From Planktomarina sp. (GTDB lineage Bacteria > Pseudomonadota > Alphaproteobacteria > Rhodobacterales > Rhodobacteraceae), in NCBI GenBank assembly GCA_022425445.1, contig JAKMFM010000168.1, positions 5,585-69,584 on the forward strand: 64,000 nt of DNA, written 5' to 3'. The position numbers and the translations under genes are program-made. Under the pieces are notes generated by a model that worked only from the letters and a program-made list of their open reading frames with translations, was not told where the DNA came from and did not search any database. Shown here in pieces: positions 1 through 8,470 of this stretch. Position 1 is the stretch's first letter; each line of letters begins with the position of its first letter.

Positions 1-2
1 TG

Positions 3-866
3 CCCGCTGGCCTGTATAATGTGGTGCAGGGATTGGGTGATGTGGGTGCAGCTTTGGTCAGTGACCCTTTGGTGGACAAGGTTTCGCTGACTGGCTCACT
101 GCCAACAGGCCGCAAGGTTTATGCCGCCGCAGCCGAGGGTATGCGCCATGTAACCATGGAGCTGGGTGGGAAATCGCCGCTGATCATATTTGATGATGCC
201 GAGCTGGAAGCTGCAGTGAGCGGTGCTATCTTGGCCAATTTCTATTCCTCTGGGCAGATTTGCTCGAATGGCACACGCGTCTTTGTACAAAAGGGCATCA
301 AGCCGGCTTTTCTCAAGCGTCTCGCAGAGCGCCTGGGTACAGCGGTTGTGGGCGATCCCATGGATGAGGAGACGAACTTTGGCCCCATGGTTTCGGAGCG
401 ACAGCGCGATATCGTGGAGGGGTTCATTGCTAAGGGTAAGGCGGAAGGGGCGCGGCTTGTCTGTGGCGGCACGCGCTTGGAGCGTCCAGGGTTTTGGCTG
501 ACACCTGCGGTATTTACGGATGTGACGGATGACATGACCATCGCAAGGGAAGAGATTTTTGGGCCGGTTTTATCAGTGCTTGAATTTGACACTGACGCCG
601 AGGTTCTGGCGCGCGCCAATGATACGGATTACGGGCTGGCGGCTGGGGTCTTTACCCAAAACCTGCCGCGGGCGCATCGGATGGTGAAGGCTTTGGAGGC
701 CGGAACCTGCTATATCAACACCTATAACGACGCCCCGGTTGAAGCGCCTTTTGGAGGTGTCAAGCTCTCTGGCGTGGGCCGGGAGAATTCAAAGGCTGCG
801 ATCAATCATTACTCACAGCTTAAATCTGTCTATGTGCGCCTGAGTCCCTTGGAGGCGCCCTATTAG
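3..866 (+). CDS. betB: Betaine aldehyde dehydrogenase, C-terminal part (5' truncated by window edge)
   Basis: NAD(P)-dependent oxidation of betaine aldehyde to glycine betaine, an osmoprotectant, in the cytoplasm. The frame is open from base 3, where it reads PAGLYNVVQ, a typical ALDH stretch, so the real start lies before the window. About 287 residues are visible. They include the general-base glutamate in MELGGKSP and the nucleophilic cysteine in [13 protein letters not shown]; the SGQxCxNGTR wording is characteristic of BetB rather than generic ALDHs. The C-terminus (YSQLKSVYV) also fits BetB. The next gene is convergent. Substrate assignment rests on family resemblance; another amino-aldehyde dehydrogenase is the main alternative. 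Confidence 0.85.
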   Translation, partial: PAGLYNVVQGLGDVGAALVSDPLVDKVSLTGSLPTGRKVYAAAAEGMRHVTMELGGKSPLIIFDDAELEAAVSGAILANFYSSGQICSNGTRVFVQKGIKPAFLKRLAERLGTAVVGDPMDEETNFGPMVSERQRDIVEGFIAKGKAEGARLVCGGTRLERPGFWLTPAVFTDVTDDMTIAREEIFGPVLSVLEFDTDAEVLARANDTDYGLAAGVFTQNLPRAHRMVKALEAGTCYINTYNDAPVEAPFGGVKLSGVGRENSKAAINHYSQLKSVYVRLSPLEAPY

Positions 867-891
867 GGATAGGCGCATGAAGGGCGTCGCC

Positions 892-2286
892 TCACCTTAC
901 TTGATAGGGCAGGATGCCCCGCAGATCTGGATCCACCTGTAAATTGCGCTCCAGCGGTGGCACGGAGCGTTGGTGGCAATTGCGGCGCTCACAGATGCGG
1001 CAGGAAATACCAATGGGTTCGACCTGGGCATTGGCGCTTGTGTCGAGCCCGTCGGCATAAACCAAGGAACCTGCGTGCCGCATTTCGCATCCCAATCCGA
1101 TCGCGTAGCGCCGCACGGGCGCGCCCCATGCCCCGCCGGATTTGCTCACATCCCGCGCCAAGCAGAAATAGCGTTTGCCGTCGGGCGTCTCGGCCATTTG
1201 CCGCAAAAACTGTCCTGGGGTCTCAAACGCGCGATGCACATTCCAAAGCGGACATGCACCGCCAAAGCGTGCGAATTGCAAAGAGGTGGCTGAATGGCGC
1301 TTGGTAATCGTGCCGGCCTGATCGACCCGGACGAAAAAGAAGGGCAATCCCTTTTGCCCGCTGCGTTGCAAGGTGGAGAGGCGATGGGCGACCTGTTCGA
1401 TGCTGGCGCCAAACTTCCCAGCCAATTGCTCTAGATCATGTCGCAAATCCTGTGCGGCATTCAAAAAGGTGCCATAGGGCATGAGGCTGGCGCCTGCATA
1501 GTAATTGGCCAAGCCCAGTTTCGCGATGTCGCGGGCGGCGGGTGAATGAAATTTGGCAAAGTCCAAAGTGGCATCCATCAGATCGTTTTGTGTCAACAGG
1601 GCCAGTTGGATCAGCAGTTGAAATGTCGCGGTCGCTTCGGGCAACTGGGCCGAAAGAGTTAAGATTTTACTGTCTGGCGCATAGCTGCGCAGCGCGGGTC
1701 CCGCGCCGCGCAGCAGTGTCACCCCATGGGCTTCGAGCCTGGAAATCGCATGGGCTTGGATGCTGCCCTTAGCGTCGGCCGCGAAGCGTTCGGCCGCGCG
1801 GTCTACAGCATCAATATAGTTGTCACAATAGTGGAAAAAATCGCGCACCTCTTCCCACGGGCTGGATTGTAGGCGGCTGTCGGCGCGGCCGAGGGCTTCA
1901 TCCAGAGAGGCGAGCCGCTCATGGGTTTCACGATAGGCCCGATGGAGCTGCAAAAAAGCGCGTGCCAATCCCGGGGCGTTGTTGGCGGCCATACGGATAT
2001 CGGCCAGATGCGGCGTATCAGCGCCAAAGATCGGATCAGAGGCTGCTTCGCGCATATCGCTGACCAGCCGAGCGTTGTCCCCGGAGACCAGTTCTGTAAC
2101 GTCGAACCCAAAGACATCGGCCAAAGCCAAAATCACCGCCGCAGATACTGGGCGGTTGTTGTTTTCCATTTGATTGAGATAGGGCAGCGAGACCTCGAGC
2201 CGCTCGGAAAATTCCCGCTGGGTAAGATCAACTTTGCGCCGTAATTCTCGCAGCTTTGTGCCGGCATAGAGTTTTTGTTTGGCCAT
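892..2286 (-). CDS. pccR: XRE-family short-chain acyl-CoA regulator (ScfR family, PccR-like)
   Basis: Transcription factor of 464 residues. An N-terminal Cro/C1-type helix-turn-helix lies at about residues 10-60 (LTQREFSERLEVSLPYLNQ). A long middle region of the ImmA/DUF2083 type follows, and the C-terminal end carries a cysteine motif (CRICERRNC). This architecture is that of the ScfR family; in Rhodobacter sphaeroides the member PccR controls propionyl-CoA carboxylase. The position near pccB/pccA supports PccR over the RamB or MccR branches. I chose the ATG at 2286 rather than the codon at 2301 because it starts the usual MAKQKLYAG. TTTGCAAA lies 22 bases upstream, which suggests autoregulation. 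Confidence 0.85.
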   Translation of the reverse strand: MAKQKLYAGTKLRELRRKVDLTQREFSERLEVSLPYLNQMENNNRPVSAAVILALADVFGFDVTELVSGDNARLVSDMREAASDPIFGADTPHLADIRMAANNAPGLARAFLQLHRAYRETHERLASLDEALGRADSRLQSSPWEEVRDFFHYCDNYIDAVDRAAERFAADAKGSIQAHAISRLEAHGVTLLRGAGPALRSYAPDSKILTLSAQLPEATATFQLLIQLALLTQNDLMDATLDFAKFHSPAARDIAKLGLANYYAGASLMPYGTFLNAAQDLRHDLEQLAGKFGASIEQVAHRLSTLQRSGQKGLPFFFVRVDQAGTITKRHSATSLQFARFGGACPLWNVHRAFETPGQFLRQMAETPDGKRYFCLARDVSKSGGAWGAPVRRYAIGLGCEMRHAGSLVYADGLDTSANAQVEPIGISCRICERRNCHQRSVPPLERNLQVDPDLRGILPYQVR

Positions 2287-2307
2287 AGGGGCTGTTAGCA
2301 CAGCAAC

Positions 2308-2329
2308 TTTGCAAACTCAACTTTGCGGG
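2308..2329. promoter_or_regulatory. Candidate PccR operator upstream of pccR
   Basis: TTTGCAAA (2308-2315) is followed after six bases by TTTGCGGG (2322-2329), about 20 bases before the pccR start. TTTGCAAA repeats are, as I recall, the motif described for R. sphaeroides PccR. Autoregulation is inferred. Confidence 0.5.
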
Positions 2330-3546
2330 TTTGCGGTTTCAAGAGCACTGGTGCGTTTGATCACGTAGATGATTGTCAAAATCGACAGGCTGGTACTAGC
2401 CAGCATGATCATCAGCAAAGACAAAGCTCCGGTCCCGGGCACCAATATGGCTCCGGTGCCTATTGCGATCAATGCGCCGCCACCGGTGTTGATCGTGCCG
2501 CCGATGCCTGACGCGGAGCCAGCCAAATGTGGCCTCACTGACATCATGCCGGCTGTGGCATTGGGCAAAACCATGCCATTGCCGAGGCCCATGAAGCAGA
2601 CACAGCCAAAAAAGGAAATCGGCTGCGCGTTGGTAAACAGAAATAAACCGATGCTCAAGATCAATCCGAGGCAGGTCAAAACAGTGCCGATCAGCACCAT
2701 GCGATTCACTCCCAGCGCGCTTGAGAAACGTCCTGAGATGCCGTTGCCGACAATATAGCCCAATGAGGGCGCCCCGAGGTAAACTCCCAAAGCGGCTGGT
2801 GATAGGCCAAATATTTCCCGGCCAACATAGGCACCGCCGCCCAGATATGCGAAATATGCGCCCGCACTGAAGCTGGCGGTTAGGCAATAGCCCCAAAAGC
2901 GCCGAGATTTGAGCAGTTCAGGATAGGCACGAAACTGTTCGGCCATGGAGCTGGTTTGGTGCAAGTTGGTTTCACCCATGTCGAAATAGGTCAGGGCGAA
3001 AACAAAAACCCCAACGCCGAGCAGAAGCCAAAAACTTGCAACCCAGCCAAATTGCGCCTCCAAGCCACCGCCCAGTGCAGGTCCAATGAGCGGTAAGATG
3101 GCCATGCCCATTGTGACGTATCCCAGCACAGAAGCAGCTTGGTCTTGGCTGCAGGTGTCGCGGATCGCTGCGCGGGACAGAACCAGGCCGGTGACAACAA
3201 CCGCTTGCAGCAAGCGGCAGACCAGAAAAAATTCGAAGGAAGAGGAGATAGTGCATCCCAACGAGGCGCAGCAAAAAATGGCTAAGGCGACCATGACCAC
3301 AGGCCGGCGCCCGTACCGATCTGATAGCGGTCCGACAAAAAGCTGGAATACCGCATTCATCGCCAAATACAGACTTACGGCGAGTGCGGCGCTGGCGTAG
3401 CTGATATCAAAAGTCTGTGCCATTGAGGGCAGCGACGGCAGAAAGATGCTGAGGCCCAAGGCTCCGACCGCTGAGAGGCAAATCAGTGTGAAGATGCTGG
3501 GTGGTGTTGAATTGTCCAAGAACTTGGAGCGCGAATGACTACTCAT
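2317..3546 (-). CDS. MFS exporter, Bcr/CflA drug-resistance type
   Basis: Inner-membrane proton-driven exporter of 409 residues with about twelve hydrophobic segments. The MFS loop 2-3 signature is visible as [13 protein letters not shown] near residue 75, and the first segment ([15 protein letters not shown]) is typical of the Bcr/CflA subfamily. The gene ends about 30 bases before pccR in the same direction, so a bicistronic mfs-pccR message is possible. Its start is 152 bases from pccB, transcribed divergently, and the gap carries PccR-type boxes. Co-regulation with propionate metabolism is therefore possible. The substrate is unknown; multidrug or metabolite efflux are both compatible. 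Confidence 0.85.
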   Translation of the reverse strand: MSSHSRSKFLDNSTPPSIFTLICLSAVGALGLSIFLPSLPSMAQTFDISYASAALAVSLYLAMNAVFQLFVGPLSDRYGRRPVVMVALAIFCCASLGCTISSSFEFFLVCRLLQAVVVTGLVLSRAAIRDTCSQDQAASVLGYVTMGMAILPLIGPALGGGLEAQFGWVASFWLLLGVGVFVFALTYFDMGETNLHQTSSMAEQFRAYPELLKSRRFWGYCLTASFSAGAYFAYLGGGAYVGREIFGLSPAALGVYLGAPSLGYIVGNGISGRFSSALGVNRMVLIGTVLTCLGLILSIGLFLFTNAQPISFFGCVCFMGLGNGMVLPNATAGMMSVRPHLAGSASGIGGTINTGGGALIAIGTGAILVPGTGALSLLMIMLASTSLSILTIIYVIKRTSALETANPQS

Positions 3547-3586
3547 TTTAAATCGCTATCGTCGCTTGTGGGGCTTGTCCAGACTA

Positions 3587-3634
3587 TTTGCAATTATTCA
3601 ATTATGCAGTTTATTGCCGCAAAATATTTGCAAA
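3587..3634. promoter_or_regulatory. Candidate PccR operator region upstream of pccB
   Basis: The divergent mfs/pccB gap holds TTTGCAAT (3587-3594), a half-match GCAAA (3619-3623) and a perfect TTTGCAAA palindrome (3627-3634). The perfect site lies 64 bases before the pccB start. These resemble the reported PccR motif; binding is inferred. Confidence 0.55.
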
Positions 3635-3697
3635 TATTCCAAATTCGACTTCGCTTTGTTGGCGCAGCGGGCTATGGTCCCACAAAGAGGATCTGCC

Positions 3698-5230
3698 ATG
3701 ACGAATATTTTGAACGAATTACAAAGCCGACGTGATGTTGCGCGGATGGGCGGCGGTCAGCGCCGGATTGATGCGCAGCATGCGAAGGGAAAACTCACTG
3801 CGCGCGAACGGATTGATTTGCTACTAGATGAGGGGAGCTTTGAAGAATTTGATATGTTCAAAGCCCACCGCTGTGTGGATTTCGGCATGCAAGAGCAAAC
3901 CTACCCCGGTGATGGGGTGGTCACGGGGTGGGGCACGGTTAATGGGCGGATGGTCTATGTATATAGTCAAGATTTTACCGTTTTTGGGGGCTCATTGTCA
4001 GAAACCCACGCAGAGAAGATTTGTAAGATCATGGATATGGCGATGCAAAATGGGGCGCCGGTGATCGGACTGAACGATTCTGGTGGCGCGCGGATTCAAG
4101 AGGGCGTCGCCTCTTTGGCCGGTTACGCTGAGGTGTTTCAACGCAATGTCATGGCCTCTGGCGTGGTGCCACAAATCAGCGTTATCATGGGCCCCTGTGC
4201 CGGTGGCGCAGTCTATTCGCCGGCGATGACTGATTTCATTTTCATGGTCAAAGACAGCAGTTATATGTTTGTGACCGGTCCCGATGTGGTCAAAACGGTG
4301 ACCAATGAGGTGGTGACCGCTGAAGAGCTGGGTGGAGCTGTCACCCATACGAAGAAATCTTCTGTGGCGGATGGGGCCTTTGAAAATGATGTTGAGGCGC
4401 TGACCGAAGTCCGGCGTCTGGTGGATTTTTTGCCGCTCAACAATCGCGAGAAACCACCGGTGCGGCCATTCTTTGACGATCCGCTTCGCGTGGATAACAG
4501 TTTGGACACTTTGATTCCGGCCAATCCAAACCAGCCTTATGATATGAAAGAGCTGATCCTTAAAATTGCCGATGAAGGTGATTTTTATGAGATCCAAGAG
4601 GAATTTGCCAAAAATATCCTCACGGGCTTTATCCGCATGGAAGGCTCGACCGTCGGGGTCGTTGCCAATCAGCCGACGGTTTTGGCCGGTTGTTTGGACA
4701 TTGACGCCAGCCGCAAGGCTGCGCGTTTTGTACGGTTTTGTGATGCATTTGAAATCCCAATCCTAACCCTCGTGGACGTGCCGGGCTTTTTGCCCGGAAC
4801 AGGGCAGGAATATGGCGGCGTGATTAAGCATGGGGCGAAACTACTGTTTGCCTATGGTGAGGCCACGGTGCCAAAGGTGACGGTCATCACGCGTAAAGCC
4901 TATGGCGGCGCCTATGATGTGATGGCTTCCAAACATCTGCGCGGTGATTTCAACTACGCTTGGCCCACAGCGGAGATCGCCGTCATGGGCGCCAAAGGGG
5001 CCACAGAGATCATTCATCGCGCAGATCTGGGTGATGCGGAAAAGATTGCGCAGCACACGAAAGACTATGAAGAACGCTTCGCCAATCCTTTCGTTGCCGC
5101 GGAAAAAGGTTTCATCGACGAGGTGATCATGCCTGCATCTACCCGTCGCCGGGTGTGCCGAGCATTTGCCAGTTTGCGGGGAAAATCCCTGAAAAATCCG
5201 TGGAAAAAACATGACAATATTCCACTTTAA
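3698..5230 (+). CDS. pccB: Propionyl-CoA carboxylase, beta (carboxyltransferase) subunit
   Basis: Transfers carboxylate from biotin to propionyl-CoA to give (S)-methylmalonyl-CoA, the first step from propionate, odd-chain fatty acids and some amino acids towards succinyl-CoA. The product has 510 residues, normal for PccB. Oxyanion-hole glycines are visible in [12 protein letters not shown] near residue 164 and AYGGAYDVM near residue 400. The C-terminus [11 protein letters not shown] is the conserved PccB ending. The ATG at 3698 has an AAGAGG ribosome site about eight bases before it; an open extension to 3566 is not homologous to the family. The alpha subunit gene follows after one small gene. 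Confidence 0.96.
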   Translation: MTNILNELQSRRDVARMGGGQRRIDAQHAKGKLTARERIDLLLDEGSFEEFDMFKAHRCVDFGMQEQTYPGDGVVTGWGTVNGRMVYVYSQDFTVFGGSLSETHAEKICKIMDMAMQNGAPVIGLNDSGGARIQEGVASLAGYAEVFQRNVMASGVVPQISVIMGPCAGGAVYSPAMTDFIFMVKDSSYMFVTGPDVVKTVTNEVVTAEELGGAVTHTKKSSVADGAFENDVEALTEVRRLVDFLPLNNREKPPVRPFFDDPLRVDNSLDTLIPANPNQPYDMKELILKIADEGDFYEIQEEFAKNILTGFIRMEGSTVGVVANQPTVLAGCLDIDASRKAARFVRFCDAFEIPILTLVDVPGFLPGTGQEYGGVIKHGAKLLFAYGEATVPKVTVITRKAYGGAYDVMASKHLRGDFNYAWPTAEIAVMGAKGATEIIHRADLGDAEKIAQHTKDYEERFANPFVAAEKGFIDEVIMPASTRRRVCRAFASLRGKSLKNPWKKHDNIPL

Positions 5231-5248
5231 GGTCGAAGAGAGCCAATA

Positions 5249-5608
5249 ATGGAAAAACACCGAGGGTTTCCCGGCCGTCTTCCCGGTACGGATGCGCAAT
5301 TTACCATTCGGCGCGCGAGCAAGAATGGCGCAACAAAAATCATCAGGCGTGAGCGCTATGCCGATCGTCGCCCGCCAGATCGGCGCGCCGATGAGGCATT
5401 TTTGCGGGCTTTGATTGAGTATTTTGGAGAGGAGCCCTTTGAGCGGGGCAATCTCGATGGGGGCCGTTTGTCCTGGCTGTTTGAGCGCGAAGTCGTTCCC
5501 GCGCAGGATGACTTTGATCCTGAATCTTATGTGGCTTTGCTGCGGGTGGATCTGAAAAAAGCGCAAGCGAGCTTTCCACAAATTTTTGTCGACGGGTGGT
5601 CGGCGTGA
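5249..5608 (+). CDS. Conserved hypothetical protein between pccB and pccA
   Basis: Predicted 119-residue soluble, charged protein that I do not recognise. The start has a GAAGAGAG ribosome site at 5234 and sits 18 bases after pccB, so it is probably on the pccB message. The N-terminal third is rich in Arg (RRERYADRRPPDRRAD); the rest alternates acidic and hydrophobic residues. No signal peptide, membrane segment or metal motif is apparent. Its place between the two carboxylase subunits suggests a role with the enzyme, for example assembly or stability, but that is inference. A strong terminator hairpin lies about 160 bases downstream. Confidence 0.7.
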   Translation: MEKHRGFPGRLPGTDAQFTIRRASKNGATKIIRRERYADRRPPDRRADEAFLRALIEYFGEEPFERGNLDGGRLSWLFEREVVPAQDDFDPESYVALLRVDLKKAQASFPQIFVDGWSA

Positions 5609-5771
5609 ATCTGCCGGGTCGCATAGGGTGTTTTGCGCGGCTTTGTGCCCAGTGTTTGGGAGGGGCCGGGACTGCCCTTGGCCTGCACAGCTGCGCGCGT
5701 CATAATCTGGGTGTTGGAGTTTCAAAAACCTTTGCATTGGTTTTAAATACACATCGACCCTTTCTTTCCTT

Positions 5772-5808
5772 AACCGGTTCTGGCCTTGGCCAGCGCCGGT
5801 TCTTTTTT
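5772..5808 (+). terminator. Strong intrinsic terminator in front of pccA
   Basis: AACCGG-tt-CTGGCC, loop TT, then GGCCAG-cg-CCGGTT, followed by C and six T (5803-5808). The stem is two perfect 6-bp blocks with a 2-base mismatch between them. It ends only 49 bases before the pccA start, so it either ends the pccB message or acts as an attenuator. Confidence 0.8.
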
Positions 5809-5857
5809 ACGCGCAGCTCTTTTGTTGTGAGCCGCGCGCGCCGAGAAGGATTCCTCA

Positions 5858-7855
5858 ATGTTTGAAAAGATATTAATTGCCAACCGGGGCGAAATCGCTT
5901 GCCGTGTGATCAAAACAGCCAAGGCGATGGGGATCAAAACTGTGGCGATATATTCCGATGCCGATGCTCAGGCGCTGCATGTGCAAATGGCGGATGAGGC
6001 GGTGCATATCGGTCCTTCACCCGCGAATCAGTCTTACATTGTGATTGAAAAAGTCATGGAGGCGATCCGGCAAACTGGGGCGCAAGCGGTGCATCCCGGC
6101 TACGGGTTTTTGTCCGAAAATCGACTGTTTGCTGAGGCATTGGAGGCTGAAGGCGTGGCTTTTATTGGCCCCCCCGCCTCTGCGATTGAAAGCATGGGAG
6201 ACAAAATCACCTCTAAAAAATTGGCGAAGGAAGCTGGGGTAAGCACAGTCCCGGGCTATATGGGTTTGATCGCTGACGCCGATGAGGCGGTGAAGATCGC
6301 CCAAGAGGTCGGATATCCGGTGATGCTCAAAGCCAGCGCCGGTGGCGGTGGCAAGGGCATGCGCATCGCATGGAATGATGCGGAGGCGCGCGAGGGTTTC
6401 CAATCTTCCAAGAATGAAGCGGCCAGCAGCTTTGGAGATGACCGGATTTTCATCGAAAAATTCGTCACCCAACCCCGGCACATTGAAATTCAAGTTCTGG
6501 CGGATGGCCATGGCAATTGCATCTATCTCAATGAACGCGAATGTTCCATCCAGCGACGCAACCAAAAAGTGATTGAGGAGGCGCCGAGTCCCTTTCTCAC
6601 ACCTGAAGTGCGCAAAGCGATGGGCGCGCAATCTTGTGCACTGGCCCAAGCTGTCGGCTATACCAGCGCCGGCACTGTTGAGTTCATAGTCGACAGCGCG
6701 CAAAACTTTTATTTCCTTGAGATGAATACCCGCTTGCAGGTTGAGCACCCTGTGACCGAGTTGATCACCGGCGTAGATTTGGTGGAACAGATGATCCGTG
6801 TGGCCAATGGTGAGGCGCTTTCCATTACCCAAGATGGTGTGAAAATCAATGGTTGGGCCCTGGAGAGCCGCCTCTATGCGGAAGACCCGTATCGGGGATT
6901 TTTGCCGTCAATTGGGCGGTTGACGCGGTATCGTCCGCCTGCTGAAACCCGCAGTGCAACGGCGGCGGTCCGCAATGATACGGGTGTCTATGAAGGTGGT
7001 GAAATTTCCATGTTCTATGATCCAATGATTGCCAAGCTCTGCACCTGGGCGCCCGATCGTCCGGCGGCCATCGCGCAGATGCGCAATGCGCTGGACGCCT
7101 TTGAGGTTGAGGGCATTGGTCACAATATTCCCTTCCTGTCTGCCGTGATGGATCACCCGAGGTTTTGTGCTGGAAATATCACTACTGCCTTTATCGAAGA
7201 AGAGTATCCAGAGGGGTTTCATGGGGTTGAATTGCCACAAGAGACGCTCAAAATTGTCGGCGCCTGCGCGGCAGCAATGTATCGCTTGGGTGAAATTCGC
7301 CGCACGAAAGTCTCTGGGCGCATGGATAATCACGAGCGCCGAGTGCGGGATGATTGGGTTGTGGGTATTCAGGGCCACGAATTTCCCGTGACCATTGCAG
7401 CCGATCCCAATGGATCCACCGTGCATTTTGAAAGCGGCAGCCACCGGGTGGCCAGTGATTGGAGGCCAGGCAAGCCGCTGGCTTTGATGAATGTGGATGG
7501 TGTTGATATCGCATTAAAGGTTGAGAAATGCACAAGCGGGTTCCGCATCCGGTTCCGCGGCGCCAATATGCGCGTGACCGTGCGCAGCCCACGTCAGGCA
7601 GAGCTGGCCAAATTGATGATCCCGAAAGTTGCGCCGGATACTTCGAAACTTTTACTTTGCCCGATGCCTGGCTTGATCGTGAAAGTCGATGTGGCTGTGG
7701 GTGACGAGGTACAAGAGGGGCAAACGCTCTGCACCGTTGAGGCGATGAAAATGGAAAATATTTTGCGGGCTGAGAAAAAAGCTGTTGTCAGCAAGATTCA
7801 TGCGGCGCCGGGGGACAGCCTGGCGGTGGATGCGATCATTATGGAGTTTGAGTGA
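5858..7855 (+). CDS. pccA: Propionyl-CoA carboxylase, alpha subunit (biotin carboxylase plus BCCP)
   Basis: ATP-dependent carboxylation of its own biotin, which then serves PccB. The product has 665 residues, the standard size. The N-terminal biotin carboxylase domain starts KILIANRGEIACRVI, and the ATP-grasp glycine loop ASAGGGGKGMRIA lies near residue 160. A linker (BT) domain precedes a C-terminal biotinyl domain. The biotinylated lysine is K631 in VEAMKMEN, 34 residues from the end, as expected. The start has an AAGGA ribosome site at 5848. The gene is separated from pccB by a small gene and a terminator, so it may have partly independent expression. Confidence 0.96.
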   Translation: MFEKILIANRGEIACRVIKTAKAMGIKTVAIYSDADAQALHVQMADEAVHIGPSPANQSYIVIEKVMEAIRQTGAQAVHPGYGFLSENRLFAEALEAEGVAFIGPPASAIESMGDKITSKKLAKEAGVSTVPGYMGLIADADEAVKIAQEVGYPVMLKASAGGGGKGMRIAWNDAEAREGFQSSKNEAASSFGDDRIFIEKFVTQPRHIEIQVLADGHGNCIYLNERECSIQRRNQKVIEEAPSPFLTPEVRKAMGAQSCALAQAVGYTSAGTVEFIVDSAQNFYFLEMNTRLQVEHPVTELITGVDLVEQMIRVANGEALSITQDGVKINGWALESRLYAEDPYRGFLPSIGRLTRYRPPAETRSATAAVRNDTGVYEGGEISMFYDPMIAKLCTWAPDRPAAIAQMRNALDAFEVEGIGHNIPFLSAVMDHPRFCAGNITTAFIEEEYPEGFHGVELPQETLKIVGACAAAMYRLGEIRRTKVSGRMDNHERRVRDDWVVGIQGHEFPVTIAADPNGSTVHFESGSHRVASDWRPGKPLALMNVDGVDIALKVEKCTSGFRIRFRGANMRVTVRSPRQAELAKLMIPKVAPDTSKLLLCPMPGLIVKVDVAVGDEVQEGQTLCTVEAMKMENILRAEKKAVVSKIHAAPGDSLAVDAIIMEFE

Positions 7856-7919
7856 GCTTGAACCCCTCAAGCCCGCAGGTGGTGGGGCCTTTGGGTCTCT
7901 CGCACCTGTGCGGCGGCCC

Positions 7920-8366
7920 TCAGGGCTTGCGCATCTCGCGTTGCCGGATGGGCATTTTGTCGATCACCCGGCTCAATTCACGCATGTCCCAGGCAAAGGG
8001 TTTGCGCAGTTTGATTTTGCCATCCTTGCCAATCAAAACCCAATTGAAGCCTTTGGGGTGCAAGGTCTTGCGCAGGGTGGATTGGGCTTTTGGGTCGGTG
8101 TCGACCACGATCATGACGTCGCGATCCTGCAACACAGCTATTTCGGCCTGCAAAAGTGCCATTTGCTGGGTGAAGGTGGGGTCCAGCGGGCTATCGGCGA
8201 ACACAACCCAGGGCCGCGCCACCCAGATGACATCTGAAAGCTCGACCTCGGAGGCGTCAAAAATATGGGCCGGATCGGAGCGCCAAATGTTTAAGGCTTC
8301 CCCGGCAAAGACTGGGGGGGCGATGGCCAGAAGCCCGAGCCAAAAGTGGAACACTGTTTTCAACAT
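7920..8366 (-). CDS. Exported DUF4174-family protein
   Basis: Protein of 148 residues with an N-terminal hydrophobic stretch ending in PPVFAGEA, a convincing Sec signal peptide with cleavage near residue 20, so probably periplasmic. The body (VIVVDTDPKAQSTLRK, WVLIGKDGKIKLR) matches the DUF4174 family, which has a thioredoxin-like look but lacks a CxxC pair here. I chose the ATG at 8366, with a GGAGATA ribosome site, over a longer open frame reaching 8528 that would bury the signal peptide. It converges on pccA and diverges from the mutase gene. Function unknown; it is a frequent neighbour type in Rhodobacterales. Confidence 0.75.
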   Translation of the reverse strand: MLKTVFHFWLGLLAIAPPVFAGEALNIWRSDPAHIFDASEVELSDVIWVARPWVVFADSPLDPTFTQQMALLQAEIAVLQDRDVMIVVDTDPKAQSTLRKTLHPKGFNWVLIGKDGKIKLRKPFAWDMRELSRVIDKMPIRQREMRKP

Positions 8367-8396
8367 AATATCTCCTTCAAAGCTCAATATAGGGCC

Positions 8397-8410
8397 TTTG
8401 CAATTGCAAG
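8397..8410. promoter_or_regulatory. TTTGCAATTGCAAG palindrome upstream of methylmalonyl-CoA mutase
   Basis: A perfect 12-bp palindrome TTGCAATTGCAA (8398-8409) lies about 60 bases before the mutase start. It shares TTTGCAA with the boxes before pccB and pccR, so it is a candidate third PccR target. Confidence 0.4.
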
Positions 8411-8470
8411 CGAAGGGGTTGAACGAAAAATACCGGGGACGATCGACCCATGGGACAAGGAGCGCGGATA

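Noticed and set aside
4841..5752. 303-codon open frame antisense to pccB and the small gene
   Set aside because: It lies opposite a firmly identified PccB, has no recognisable motif and crosses the pccB stop and the next gene; it is a codon-bias shadow.
5596..5865. 89-codon frame between the 119-residue gene and pccA, including a GTG overlapping the preceding stop
   Set aside because: It runs through the strong terminator and into the pccA start, is rich in Cys and Arg and shows no domain pattern.
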